The notes under the pieces were generated by a model. That model was not told where the DNA came from and searched no databases. It saw only the letters and a program-made list of their open reading frames with translations. DNA of 64,000 bases from Bradyrhizobium sp. CSS354 (GTDB lineage Bacteria; Pseudomonadota; Alphaproteobacteria; Rhizobiales; Xanthobacteraceae): positions 1 to 64,000 of the forward strand of contig NZ_JAACFU010000019.1 in NCBI RefSeq assembly GCF_029051725.1, given 5' to 3'. The position numbers were made by a program, and so were the translations under genes. Below are positions 23,673-33,005 of this stretch, in pieces; the stretch's first letter is position 1; each line of letters opens with the position of its first letter.

Positions 23673-24383
23673 ATGGACACTCGGACGATCATGATCGTGG
23701 AGGACGACCGCGAGATCCGCGCGCTCTTGGCGGACCTGCTGACGCGGGAGGGCTATGCGCCGGTTTGCGTCGAGAACGGCGCGGCGATGGACCGGGCGCT
23801 GATGCAGGCATGCCCGGATCTCATCGTGCTTGACATCATGCTGCCCGGCGAGGACGGACTGTCGATCTGCCGGCGCCTGCGCAGCAAGGGCCGCACGCCG
23901 ATCTTGATGCTGACGGCCAAGGCCGAGGATGTCGACCGCATCATCGGCCTGGAGCTCGGCGCCGACGATTATCTGCCGAAGCCCTTCAATCCCCGGGAAT
24001 TGCTGGCGCGCATCAAGGCCGTTTTGCGGCGTGTGGACGGCCCGCTGCAGATGCCGCCGCCGCGGCGCATTGCTTTCGGCAGGCTGGTGGCCGATCTCGA
24101 CGGGCGCAGCCTGTCCAACGACCAGGACTGCATGGTCGAGTTGACGGCAGCGGAGTTTGATCTGCTGGCATGTTTCCTCGAACGGCCCAAGCGGGTGCTA
24201 TCGCGCGACCAGTTGCTCGACTGGACGCGCGGCCGGACCGCGGATCCGTTCGACCGCGTCATCGACGTGTCGGTCAGCCGGCTGCGCCGCAAGCTCGTCG
24301 CCGCGGATCCCAAGGCTGCGTTCTCGATCAGGACCGTGCGAAATGGCGGCTATCTCTTCAGTGCTGACGTCCGCCCGCTCTGA
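23673..24383 (+). CDS. OmpR-family response regulator
   Basis: 236 residues. Receiver domain residues 5-118: acidic pair EDD at 10-12, phosphoacceptor Asp54 in IVLDIMLPGEDG, conserved Thr/Ala and Lys in LMLTAKAEDVD and DYLPKPFNPRELLARI. The C-terminal winged helix runs from about residue 135 (ELTAAEFDLLACFLERPKRVLSRDQLLDW, RVIDVSVSRLRRKL, IRTVRNGGYLF). DNA-binding regulator phosphorylated by the kinase encoded 18 bp downstream. The GTAAC repeat in front of the gene suggests autoregulation. The signal is unknown. Confidence 0.93.
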   Translation: MDTRTIMIVEDDREIRALLADLLTREGYAPVCVENGAAMDRALMQACPDLIVLDIMLPGEDGLSICRRLRSKGRTPILMLTAKAEDVDRIIGLELGADDYLPKPFNPRELLARIKAVLRRVDGPLQMPPPRRIAFGRLVADLDGRSLSNDQDCMVELTAAEFDLLACFLERPKRVLSRDQLLDWTRGRTADPFDRVIDVSVSRLRRKLVAADPKAAFSIRTVRNGGYLFSADVRPL

Positions 24384-24401
24384 TCACGGAGCCTGTGGGG
24401 G

Positions 24402-25748
24402 ATGAGCAGGCTTCATATCGCCGCCCGCCTTGGCCTTATCGTCGTCGGCGCCATCATTCTCGTGCAGTTGCTGTCGGTGGCTATCTATTTCGTGGAGCAG
24501 CGCGGCCGCGGCGAGCCGTCCGGATTTGCCGCTTTGTTCGCGCAGGTCGCCGCCTTGGCGGAGGCGATCGACAGGGTCCCGCGCGACGATCGTGACCTGG
24601 TGCTGCGCGCGGCCACGACGGCGCGATTCAAGCCGGTAGTGCGCCAGGACGTGCCGCCCAACCCGTTGCATGGCCGTTTCCTGGGCAGTGCGGAGCAACG
24701 GCTGCGCGCGCTGAGCGGTGTGCCGGCGGAGCGGCTGGTCGCATTGTCCTTCGTCAACGTCAGGGACGGCCAGCAGGTGGCCCGCTTGCGTGATCTCGTC
24801 ACCTCGCGCCTGCAAGCCATCATTGAACTTGCTGGCGGCGGCTATCTGGTAATCGAGACCGCAGGCGAGCTCGGCCTTCGCCTGCTCGGCATTCCTGTTG
24901 GCCTGCTGGCCGGAATTCTCGGCTTCGTGGTCGCTTTGGCGGCCTTGCTCGCGGTCCGCCACGAGACCAGGCCGCTGTCCGAGTTGACCGTCGCCATCGA
25001 GCGCTTCGGCGCTGCCATGGAGACCAGGCCGGTCAGCGAGCGGGGTGCTCCCGACGTTCGGGCGCTGATCCGCGCCGTCAACGCCATGCAGGCGAACATC
25101 GCCGAACTGCTGCGCAGCCGCACCCTCGTGCTCGGCGCGATCAGCCATGATCTGCGCACTTATGTCACGCGGCTGCGGCTACGTCTCGAGCTGCTGCCCG
25201 AAAGCGTGCAGCGGGACAAGGCAATCGTCGATCTCGACGACATGCAATCGCTGATGGATGATGCGCTCGCCTTTGTCCGCGCCTCGTTCGCAGGCCCGTC
25301 AGCGGAGACCGTCGATCTTGCTCGCGTCGCGCGGACCGAGTACGAAGCGCGCAAGGGCGCCTGCGAAGCGGTGACGCTCACCTGCGAAGATCCGTCTCTC
25401 CTCATCCGCGGCTCGGCTGCGGGCATGGCTCGGGTCATTGCCAATCTGGTCAACAACGCGATCCTCTATGGTGGCGCCGCAGACATCTCCTTGCATGCCG
25501 AGACCGGTGTGATCGATCTCCTGGTCGAGGACCGCGGGCCGGGAATCCCGGTCGACGAACGCACCCGCGTATTCGATCCATTCTACCGGCTGGAGACCTC
25601 GCGCAGCCGCGAGAGCGGCGGCGCAGGATTGGGACTCACAATTGTGAGGCAAGTTGTCGAAAGCAACGGCGGCACGGTCGCCATCGAGGATCGTCCCGGT
25701 GGCGGCACGCGTGTCCGCGTCCGGCTGCCGCGCGAGCGGCCTCAGTAA
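24402..25748 (+). CDS. Sensor histidine kinase (EnvZ-like)
   Basis: 448 residues. Two membrane segments (about 8-29 and about 155-185) enclose a periplasmic sensor region of about 125 residues; a HAMP-type linker follows (HETRPLSELTVAIERFGAA). The H box is GAISHDLRTYVTRLRLRLELL with His249; the usual HDLRTPL is here HDLRTYV, so the Pro after the histidine motif is replaced by Tyr. N box NLVNNAILYG, G1 VEDRGPGIP, and G2 SGGAGLGLTIVRQVVESNGG are intact. It pairs with the OmpR-type regulator 18 bp upstream. The 3' end overlaps the convergent caspase gene by 7 bp. Confidence 0.93.
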   Translation: MSRLHIAARLGLIVVGAIILVQLLSVAIYFVEQRGRGEPSGFAALFAQVAALAEAIDRVPRDDRDLVLRAATTARFKPVVRQDVPPNPLHGRFLGSAEQRLRALSGVPAERLVALSFVNVRDGQQVARLRDLVTSRLQAIIELAGGGYLVIETAGELGLRLLGIPVGLLAGILGFVVALAALLAVRHETRPLSELTVAIERFGAAMETRPVSERGAPDVRALIRAVNAMQANIAELLRSRTLVLGAISHDLRTYVTRLRLRLELLPESVQRDKAIVDLDDMQSLMDDALAFVRASFAGPSAETVDLARVARTEYEARKGACEAVTLTCEDPSLLIRGSAAGMARVIANLVNNAILYGGAADISLHAETGVIDLLVEDRGPGIPVDERTRVFDPFYRLETSRSRESGGAGLGLTIVRQVVESNGGTVAIEDRPGGGTRVRVRLPRERPQ

Positions 25749-27232
25749 CGGCTGCGATAGCCATCGCCGCGTCCCGGGCCACCGTAGTTGCCGCCTCGGC
25801 CGCCCATGCCCATGCCAATTCCGATGCCTATTCCGACACCTATGGCTTCTGGCGGCGGGCCGGCCGGCGGCGCGCGCTCGTAGATCACTTCATCGGGCGG
25901 CGGCCGGCGCGGCCTGGGCGGCGCGTCGACCACCTTGCGCTTCGGCGGCGTGTCGTCGACGCGCTTCTTGATCACGGGCGCGATTGTCGGGTTGACCGGC
26001 GTTGCCGGTGTCGAAGGCGTCGAGCACGGGCAGGTTGGCGCCATCGCGACGGCGACCGGGGCGGGAGCGGCCGCGACAGCAGCAGGCAAGACATAGTTGC
26101 GATTCTGCACGCGGAGCAGCAGCCTGCGTGCGGTCGCAGCCAGATCGCTGTTGTCCCAGTTCGCCAGATAAGCCTCGAACGAGGCGCGGGTGTTGATCGC
26201 GGTGGCGCGCTCCCAGGCCAGCATCTGGCGCCGGCGCTCCATGATCGTGCGCAGGCGCGGCGTACGGGTATCCTGAGCATACAACTCGATATAGGCCTGA
26301 TACGCCGGCACGGTATCGTCGGTGATCACCATCTCATAGGCGACCATGGCCGGCTTGCCCTGCAAATCCTTGCGCCAATCCTCAAGGCTGCGCGTGCCGC
26401 TCGCAAGTGCCATGGAGGATGCGCCAGGAAGCGCAGTCTGACTGCCGCTGCTGTCGCCGCCGAAGAACTTGAAGTCGGTCGTCAGCGACGAGCTTTCCCA
26501 GGGGATCTGGCGCCCGTCGGTCGATTGCGCCACGGCGACGCGAATGCGCTTGAACACTTCCTCGATCGGCAGATTAGGCTGCTTGGCGACGGTCAGCGCC
26601 GCGGTAGTGTAGGGGCTGTCGATGCCGGAGCCATCCTCGGCTTCCGCACCGGGCGAGGTCGAATAGGAAATGAAGGAGCCCGGCGCGCCGGCCTTCGTGT
26701 CGACGATCGCAAGCCCGTGTCCGGCGCCGCGGAGTGCCGGGAACGGATTGTTGCGGCAGGCATCGAGCATGAAGATGCGGGCTCGTGTCGGCAGCGCGCC
26801 AAGCGTGTTGAGCAAATCGTTCAGCCGCACACCCTGCAGCGGAATGTCGGCCTCGCGCTTGGGGTCGAGATCGACGGGAACGAGATAGTTCTCGCCGTCG
26901 ATCTGGAGACCGTGGCCGGCATAGAACACCAGCGCGACGGTGTCGGCGCCGCTGGCGCTGACCTTGCCGGCGAAATCCGAGATCGCCTGACGCATGTCGT
27001 TCTGCGCCAGATTGGAAGCCGTGGTAACGGTGAAGCCGGCATTGCCGAGCAGCTCCGTCATGCCCTTGGCGTCGTTGGCTGCGTTGGGGAGTTCCGGCAC
27101 GGTGCGATAGGCCGATTGACCGATCACGAGTGCGAGCCGCGCTTCGGCCGCGGCCTCCGTCGGAATCGTCAATTGCGAGAGCGCGAGAAGACCGGATGCA
27201 AGAAACAAATTGCGAAGAATTGGACGGCGCAT
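25742..27232 (-). CDS. Exported caspase-family (C14) protease
   Basis: 496 residues from ATG 27232. Signal peptide at residues 8-28 (NLFLASGLLALSQLTIPTEAAA). Peptidase C14 p20-type domain at residues 32-240: ARLALVIGQSAY, LPNAANDAKGMTELLGNAGF, catalytic His107 in VFYAGHGLQ, catalytic Cys159 in MLDACRNNPF, then FISYSTSPG and SPYTTALT-like segments. A middle helical region (about 280-400) and a Pro-rich, then Gly-rich C-terminus (GIGIGIGMGMGGRGGNYGG) follow. Bacterial caspase-like proteins of this size with a signal peptide are common in Bradyrhizobium; targets are unknown. Longer in-frame starts up to 27550 run through non-coding sequence. Convergent with the histidine kinase gene. Confidence 0.87.
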   Translation of the reverse strand: MRRPILRNLFLASGLLALSQLTIPTEAAAEARLALVIGQSAYRTVPELPNAANDAKGMTELLGNAGFTVTTASNLAQNDMRQAISDFAGKVSASGADTVALVFYAGHGLQIDGENYLVPVDLDPKREADIPLQGVRLNDLLNTLGALPTRARIFMLDACRNNPFPALRGAGHGLAIVDTKAGAPGSFISYSTSPGAEAEDGSGIDSPYTTAALTVAKQPNLPIEEVFKRIRVAVAQSTDGRQIPWESSSLTTDFKFFGGDSSGSQTALPGASSMALASGTRSLEDWRKDLQGKPAMVAYEMVITDDTVPAYQAYIELYAQDTRTPRLRTIMERRRQMLAWERATAINTRASFEAYLANWDNSDLAATARRLLLRVQNRNYVLPAAVAAAPAPVAVAMAPTCPCSTPSTPATPVNPTIAPVIKKRVDDTPPKRKVVDAPPRPRRPPPDEVIYERAPPAGPPPEAIGVGIGIGIGMGMGGRGGNYGGPGRGDGYRSRY

Positions 27233-27659
27233 GGTGTCACCTCCATCGGCAATGCGCGCGATGATGTACCCTTTGTAGGTGGCCGCCATGCGTCTGTCTG
27301 TGCACTGGATCACGTTGAGCTGCGGCAAAATGGGGCAGGAGGTCTGCCGGAGCCAGTGCGGCATCGTTCTGGCGCCATCCATGTGAATTGCGCATTGATC
27401 CATGCGCCAATTGGATTGATCGCCGATGCCGCGCGAAAGCATCCTCGCGCACATCTGGCCCGATGCCGGTCTGAGCGAAAATCCCGCAAAAAACGCGGTT
27501 GTTTCGCCGCGCGCTGATGCCGTCGACCTTCGCGACACGCCGCTTTGCAATGGCCGGCCTCAAGTCTTGCCTGCGCCGTCGCTTTGGCCATACAGTCCGT
27601 GCAACGGGCTGCGGCAACGTCCGCGGCGCGAAAAACAATAATCGGGGAGAGACCGCACC
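27233..27659. other. Intergenic region between caspase and TRAP operon
   Basis: 427 bp without a credible gene. It must hold the divergent promoters of the caspase gene and of the TRAP operon. Visible structure: an inverted repeat GCGCAT-N6-ATGCGC at 27390-27407 and, before the TRAP gene, GGGGAGAG 9-16 nt upstream of its ATG. I could not name the regulator. Confidence 0.4.
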
Positions 27660-28691
27660 ATGTCCATCGTGCCCGTGAACCGTCGCGCGTTCATCAAGTC
27701 GTCGACGGGACTTGCCGCCGGCCTCGTGTTCTCCCCCGCACTCATCGGCCGCGCCGAAGCCGCGACGCTGAAGCTGAAATGCTCCTCCTCGCTGCCGAAC
27801 GATCCCAAATTCGCCAACGGCCGCGTCTATTACGACAATCTCGTGAAGAACCTGAAGGCGAACGGCCTCGGGGAGCAGGTCGAGGTCGCGTTCTTTCCCG
27901 ACAACCAATTGGGTCAGGAAATCGACGTCATCAACTCGGTGAAGCTCGGCGTCATCGACCTCATGGTGTCGGGATCGTCGATCTCGGCCAATCTGGTGCC
28001 GCTGGTCGGGACCTTCGATCTCGGCTTCCTGTTCTCGAGCTTCCCGCAGCAGACCAAAGCGTTCGATTCCGGCGCCGCCAAGCCGATCGAGGACGCGCTG
28101 CTCAAGGGCAGCAACATCCGCATCATCGCCTGGGCCTATAATTTCGGCTCGCGCAGCGTGCTGGCGCGAAAGCCGGTGAAGACGCCGGAAGATCTCGCCG
28201 GTCTCAAGATCCGCACCCTGCCAAATCCTGTCATCACGGAATGCCTGCGCCTGATGGGCGCCGCCGCGACGCCGCTGGCGTTCGGCGAAATCTACACGGC
28301 ATTGCAGGCCGGCGTGCTGGACGGATTGGAGCACGATCCGCCGACCATCCTGGCCAGCAAGTTCTTCGAAACCGCAAAATTCTATGCACTGACGCAGCAC
28401 AATTTCTCGCCGCTCGCGATCTACTTCAGCGACACGACCTACAATCGCATGGATCCGAAGCTGCGCGACGGATTTCTCGACGCCGCGAAGAAGGCTGCGG
28501 CCGACACGCGGACCCACGGGCTCGCGGTTGAGAAGGAGGCGCTGTCGGCCTTGACCGAAAAGGGCGTGACGGTGGCCGAATGCGACCGCGAGGCGTTCAA
28601 GAAGCGCGTCGCGCCGCAAATCGAGAACTTCATCAAGGCGCGGCCGGACTCCAAGGCCGTCATCGACATCATCCGCGCCACGCAGGCCTGA
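27660..28691 (+). CDS. dctP: TRAP transporter solute-binding protein
   Basis: 343 residues. The start MSIVPVNRRAFIKSSTGLAAGLVFSPALIGRAEA is a Tat-type signal (NRRAFIK). The mature protein shows the DctP fold: LKLKCSSSLPNDPKFANGRVYYDNLVKNL, EVAFFPDNQLGQEIDVINSVKLGVIDLMV, and LAGLKIRTLPNPVITECLRLMGAAATPLAFGEIYTALQAGVLDGLEHDP, including the arginine (KIRT) that binds the carboxylate of the ligand. It delivers an organic acid from the periplasm to the DctQM membrane protein encoded 1 bp downstream. The operon's last gene, a 2-hydroxyacid dehydrogenase, suggests a hydroxy- or keto-acid ligand. Confidence 0.92.
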   Translation: MSIVPVNRRAFIKSSTGLAAGLVFSPALIGRAEAATLKLKCSSSLPNDPKFANGRVYYDNLVKNLKANGLGEQVEVAFFPDNQLGQEIDVINSVKLGVIDLMVSGSSISANLVPLVGTFDLGFLFSSFPQQTKAFDSGAAKPIEDALLKGSNIRIIAWAYNFGSRSVLARKPVKTPEDLAGLKIRTLPNPVITECLRLMGAAATPLAFGEIYTALQAGVLDGLEHDPPTILASKFFETAKFYALTQHNFSPLAIYFSDTTYNRMDPKLRDGFLDAAKKAAADTRTHGLAVEKEALSALTEKGVTVAECDREAFKKRVAPQIENFIKARPDSKAVIDIIRATQA

Positions 28692-28692
28692 C

Positions 28693-30564
28693 GTGGCAAT
28701 GACGGCTGCCGTATCTCTCTCGGGCGGGCGCCACGGGAGCATCGCCCTGCTGCTTCGCGTCAGCGACGCGATCGCGGCCATTTTGCTGGCTGCGGATCTC
28801 GTCGTCGTCTGCGGTTCCGTGCTGCTGCGCTTCTGCTTCAACGCGCCGGTGGAGTGGTCCGACGACGTCGCGCGCGGCCTGATGGTCGGCTCCGCCTTCT
28901 TCGGCGCGGCGAGCGCGCTCGCGCGCGGCGAGAATGTCGGCGTCTCCTTCTTCCGCGACATGGCTCCGGCACGGCTGCGCGCGCTGGTCGACGCCGCGAG
29001 TTCGCTGCTCGTGGTGCTGATCTCGGGCTACGTTGCCTACAACGCTATCAAGCTCGGCTCGCTGACGGCGGGCCAGACCACCGGATCCGGCTTGCCGCTG
29101 GAGCTGACCTTCTACCCGATGGGCGCCGGCGCGCTGTTCATGACGGTGTTTGCGATCGACCAACTCTGCGCCAGGCCTCTCCCCGACATCGTCAGGGGCC
29201 TCGTCGCGATTGCCGTCGTGACTGGCCTCTATCTCGCCTGGGATTATCTGTCGCCCGCCACGGTGCCGTCGGCGGGCACGCTGATGCTGATCGGTTTCTT
29301 CGCGACGTTGGTCGGCGGGTTGCCGATCGGCTTTGCGCTGGCGCTGGCCGCGCTGATCTTCATCTGGGTCGAGGGCGCGCTGCCGGGCGTGATCTTCGCC
29401 CAGCAGATGGCGCGCGGCATCGACAATTTCGTGCTGCTCGCAATCCCGTTCTTCATCCTGGTCGGCTACCTCATGGAAGCCAACGGCATGTCGGTGCGGC
29501 TGATCGAGCTGTTGCAACGCGGGGTCGGGCGCATGCGCGGCGGCCTCAACGTCGTGATGGTGGCCTCGATGGTGCTGTTCTCCGGCATCTCCGGTTCGAA
29601 GATGGCCGACGTCGCGGCGGTCGGCTCCGTGCTGATTCCGGCGGCGCGCCGCTCCAAGCAAAATCCGGGCGGCGCCGTGGCGCTGCTCGCGGCCTCCGCG
29701 GTGATGGCGGAGACCATCCCGCCCTGCATCAACCTGATCATCCTGGGCTTCGTCGCGAACCTGTCGATCGGCGGCCTGTTCGTTGCAGGGCTGTTGCCGG
29801 CGGCGCTGATGGCGCTGGCCTTGATCACCGTCTCCATCATCTTCGGCAAGACCCCAACTGAGACTCCGGCTGATGAGGAGGACATCGCGCCGCAGATGCC
29901 GGTGTCGGGTCTGTGGAGCGGCGCGATCGCCTCGTTCGGCCTGATCTTCATGATCTTCTTCGGCTTCAAGAGCGGCTTTGCAACCGCCACGGAAATCTCG
30001 GCCTTCGCCGTGGCTTATGCACTCGTCGTCGGCAGCGTGGTGTTCCGCGAGCTCAGCTTCACATCGGCCGCACACAGCTTCGTCCAGGGCGCAACGCGCG
30101 CGGGGCTCGTGCTGTTCATCGTCGCGGCGGCGCAATCGCTGGCGTTCACGCTGACCCTGCAGCAGGTGCCGCATGCGGTCGGCGATTTCATGCTGGGATT
30201 GTCCAAGACCAGCGGCACCTGGCTGTTTATCCTGCTCGCGATCGGCGTGCTGATCGTGATGGGCTCGGTGCTGGAGGGCGCGGCCGCGCTGATCATCTTC
30301 GGGCCGTTGCTGCTGCCGGTGGCCGTGCAGCTCGGCATCGATCCCCTGCATTTCGGCGTGGTGCTTGTGATCGCGATGGGCATCGGCCTGTTCGCGCCGC
30401 CGCTCGGGCTCGGGCTCTACGGCGCCTGCCTGATCGGCAACGTGCCGATTGAGCAGACAGTGAAGCCGATCATGGGCTATCTCGGCCTGTTGTTCCTTTG
30501 CCTGCTCGTGATCGCGTTCGTGCCATGGCTCAGCACGGCATTGCCGCGCGCGTTCGGCTATTGA
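28693..30564 (+). CDS. dctQM: TRAP transporter fused small and large permease (DctQM)
   Basis: 623 residues. The N-terminal about 170 residues form the four-helix DctQ part (LLRVSDAIAAILLAADLVVVCGSVLLR, PVEWSDDVARGLMVGSAFFGAA), the rest the DctM part with about 12 helices (LPIGFALALAALIFIWVEGALPGVIFAQQMARGIDNFVLLAIPFFILVG, MAETIPPCINLIILG). Fused DctQM proteins are a known variant. It drives sodium- or proton-coupled uptake of the ligand presented by the binding protein. The start is GTG 28693, directly after the dctP stop; an ATG two codons later is also possible. Second gene of a three-gene operon. Confidence 0.92.
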   Translation: MAMTAAVSLSGGRHGSIALLLRVSDAIAAILLAADLVVVCGSVLLRFCFNAPVEWSDDVARGLMVGSAFFGAASALARGENVGVSFFRDMAPARLRALVDAASSLLVVLISGYVAYNAIKLGSLTAGQTTGSGLPLELTFYPMGAGALFMTVFAIDQLCARPLPDIVRGLVAIAVVTGLYLAWDYLSPATVPSAGTLMLIGFFATLVGGLPIGFALALAALIFIWVEGALPGVIFAQQMARGIDNFVLLAIPFFILVGYLMEANGMSVRLIELLQRGVGRMRGGLNVVMVASMVLFSGISGSKMADVAAVGSVLIPAARRSKQNPGGAVALLAASAVMAETIPPCINLIILGFVANLSIGGLFVAGLLPAALMALALITVSIIFGKTPTETPADEEDIAPQMPVSGLWSGAIASFGLIFMIFFGFKSGFATATEISAFAVAYALVVGSVVFRELSFTSAAHSFVQGATRAGLVLFIVAAAQSLAFTLTLQQVPHAVGDFMLGLSKTSGTWLFILLAIGVLIVMGSVLEGAAALIIFGPLLLPVAVQLGIDPLHFGVVLVIAMGIGLFAPPLGLGLYGACLIGNVPIEQTVKPIMGYLGLLFLCLLVIAFVPWLSTALPRAFGY

Positions 30565-30576
30565 GGGAGTGTTGCC

Positions 30577-31554
30577 GTGAAAGTCCTGCTGGCCCACACG
30601 CCGGAGATGCGCCGCAATTACTACGGCGATCGCAGCCTGAACGGTTTGCGCGCGGCTGCCGAGGTGATCCTGCACGAAAGCGATGAGACGCTGGCATCAG
30701 CCAGCCTCGTGCGCGCTGCGCAAGATGTCGACATCATCGTGGCCGACCGCATGACCGAAGGACGCGGCGAGATCTTTGGGCAACTCCCGCGCCTGCGCGC
30801 CTTCGTGCGCTGCGCTGTCGACATCCGCAACGTCGATGTCGAGGCCGCCTCGAATGCCGGCGTGCTCGTGACCCGCGCCGGGCCCGGCTTCGTGCAAGCC
30901 GTTGCCGAGCTCGCCGTTGGCTTCATGGTCGATCTCTCCCGCGGCGTATCGCGGGCGACGGCCGATTACCACGCCGGCCGCAAGCCGGAGCCGCGGATGG
31001 GACGTCAGCTCGCCGGCAGCAAGATCGGCATCATCGGCTATGGCAGCATAGGGCGCTATCTCGCCGACATCGCCAAGGTGATGCGCATGGAGGTGCTGGT
31101 CGCAGATCCCTTTGCGACCATGAGCGACAGCGCCATCCGGCAGGTCAGCCTCGACGAACTCCTCGCCGTGTCCGACTATGTCGTCTGCCTTGCCATCGCC
31201 AACGAGCAGACCGAAAATCTGATCGGCGAGGCGGCGTTGACGCGGATGCAGAAGCATGCGGTCTTCATCAATCTCTCCCGCGGTAATCTCGTCGACGAAG
31301 CGGCGCTGGCGAAGGCGCTGCTTGAACATCGTATCGCGGGTGCCGCGATGGATGTCGGCCGCGCGCCTGACCAGATGCCAAGTCCGGAGCTTGCGAATCT
31401 TCCCAACGTCATCGCCACGCCCCATGTCGGCGGCCTGACGCCGGAGGCGATCGAATATCAGTCGCTGGAAACCGTGCGCCAGGTCGAAGCGATCGTCAAA
31501 GGCGAGGCCCCCCAAGGCGCCGTCAACGCCGACCGCTGGACGCGGCGGCCGTGA
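30577..31554 (+). CDS. D-isomer-specific 2-hydroxyacid dehydrogenase family protein
   Basis: 325 residues from GTG 30577, with GAGGGAG upstream. NAD-binding domain at about 100-285: IGIIGYGSIGRYLADIAKVMRMEVLVADP, catalytic Arg in NLSRGNLVDEAALAKAL, and the catalytic His in IATPHVGGLTPEAIEYQ. The segment that usually reads DVFxxEP, which supplies the catalytic Glu, is here DVGRAPDQMP, so the Glu is not at its usual place. It probably oxidises or reduces a 2-hydroxy/keto acid taken up by the TRAP transporter encoded just upstream (12-bp gap). It is convergent with the ABC binding protein. Confidence 0.85.
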   Translation: MKVLLAHTPEMRRNYYGDRSLNGLRAAAEVILHESDETLASASLVRAAQDVDIIVADRMTEGRGEIFGQLPRLRAFVRCAVDIRNVDVEAASNAGVLVTRAGPGFVQAVAELAVGFMVDLSRGVSRATADYHAGRKPEPRMGRQLAGSKIGIIGYGSIGRYLADIAKVMRMEVLVADPFATMSDSAIRQVSLDELLAVSDYVVCLAIANEQTENLIGEAALTRMQKHAVFINLSRGNLVDEAALAKALLEHRIAGAAMDVGRAPDQMPSPELANLPNVIATPHVGGLTPEAIEYQSLETVRQVEAIVKGEAPQGAVNADRWTRRP

Positions 31555-31560
31555 GCGGCT

Positions 31561-32727
31561 CTAAAGCCGGTCCACCGCTTTGAACGTCCCGTCCTTCTGG
31601 ATCACCGTCAAAAACACCTTCGGCGGCGCGTCGATCATGCGCATGCCGACGGTGACGGTGCTGCCGCTGATGTCGAAGTGGCCGACATCGTTGATGGCCC
31701 GCAGCAGGCTCGCGCGCGTCGGTTGCGGTCCGGCCTGTTCCAGCGCCGCGGCCGCGAGACGGCCGGCGATATAGCCTTCGAGCGACACGAAACTCGGTGT
31801 CAGCGCGGGGTCGAACGCCGTCTGCGCCGCCTGGTAGTCGGCAACCAGCTTGAGGGAGCGGTCCCAGGGAAACGGCACGACCTGCGAGACGACGACGCCT
31901 TCGCCCTCGGGGCCAAGCTCCCGGGCGAGCGCAACGGCGCCGACGAAGGAGATGTTGACGAAGGTCGGACGCGCGCCGCTGCGGTGCGCGAGCTTGATGA
32001 ACTCCGCGCAGGGACCGTAGGTCCCGACCATGACGATCGCCTCGGGTTCGACGCGCTTGATCGTGCGCCAGGCCGACGCGACCGCGCGGGTGTTGCGCTC
32101 GAAGGTGCCCTCGGCGGCGAGTTCGAGACCGCGCCTGGCAAGCGCGCGCTTCACGCCGGAAAGACCGTCGCGCCCGAAGGAATCGTCCTGGTAGAAAATG
32201 GCGATGCGGGTGAAATGGCGATCCTCCGTGAGGTGCTTGACCCACGCCTCGGCCTCGGCGCCATAGCTCGCACGGATGTTGACCACGTTCGCGAGCTGGA
32301 GGTCGCGCAAGAATTCAGCGCCGCTGAACGGGCCGATGAACGGCACGTTCCTGGCGCTGGTGATCGGTATCGTCGCCACCGCCGTCGGCGTGCCCACCGC
32401 ACCGATCAACGCGAACACCTTGTCGTCCTCGATCAGCCGCAGCGTCTGCACCGTCGAGCGGTCGGGATCGTAACCGTCGTCGCGGCTGATGAGCTGGAGC
32501 TTGCGGCCATGGACGCCGCCCTTGGCGTTGATCTCGGTGAAGGCTGCGACGATGCCCTGGCGCATCCGCTGTCCGAGTGCGGAGGAGGGACCTTCGAGCG
32601 CTGCGGCCTGGCCGAACAGGATTGCATCCTTGCTGACGCCGATCTCGTCGGCTTTCGCCGGCAGCATGATTGCTGCCAGGACGGCGACGGTCATGACGAT
32701 GCATATCGCAGATCGAGATCGATACAT
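31561..32727 (-). CDS. ABC transporter substrate-binding protein, branched-chain amino acid type
   Basis: 388 residues with a signal peptide (SAICIVMTVAVLAAIMLPAKA). Periplasmic-binding fold type I (LivJ-like): ILFGQAAALEGPSSALGQRMRQGIVAAFTEINAKGGVHGRKLQLISRDDGYDP, FALIGAVGTPTAVATIPITSARNVPFIGPFSGAEF, and AIFYQDDSFGRDGLSGV. Such proteins bind amino acids or other small polar ligands. No permease or ATPase gene of an ABC system is near, so it is an orphan binding protein. It is divergent from the CHASE-GGDEF-EAL gene at 33006 (278-bp gap); a role as ligand receptor for signalling rather than transport is possible but speculative. Confidence 0.88.
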   Translation of the reverse strand: MYRSRSAICIVMTVAVLAAIMLPAKADEIGVSKDAILFGQAAALEGPSSALGQRMRQGIVAAFTEINAKGGVHGRKLQLISRDDGYDPDRSTVQTLRLIEDDKVFALIGAVGTPTAVATIPITSARNVPFIGPFSGAEFLRDLQLANVVNIRASYGAEAEAWVKHLTEDRHFTRIAIFYQDDSFGRDGLSGVKRALARRGLELAAEGTFERNTRAVASAWRTIKRVEPEAIVMVGTYGPCAEFIKLAHRSGARPTFVNISFVGAVALARELGPEGEGVVVSQVVPFPWDRSLKLVADYQAAQTAFDPALTPSFVSLEGYIAGRLAAAALEQAGPQPTRASLLRAINDVGHFDISGSTVTVGMRMIDAPPKVFLTVIQKDGTFKAVDRL

Positions 32728-33005
32728 CAGGAAAAGTCTTGCCGGGTGCGGTGAGTAGCTTTGTGAAAGCTATCGCCGCAGGATGAATCGCCGATGTATC
32801 GACGGCTCCGTACTACTCCGGGGAAAACCGGCAACTTATTGCGACAAAGTCCGCATCATCCTGCACTTCATTAACTAAGCTGGATAATGCGGAAAAACCG
32901 GGTTCCGAAATTGTGCAGTTCTTAACCGCGGTCCTGTTCCGATAGTGGCTCCGGCGGCTCAACCAGAGGTTCGGTTGGCCGGGAGAGGGGACGGCGGTTT
33001 CTGGA

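Noticed and set aside
28669..30675. 668-codon minus-strand open frame opposite the TRAP permease
   Set aside because: It is an antisense shadow of dctQM: His/Arg/Gln-rich low-complexity text with no domain, while the plus strand encodes a complete transporter.
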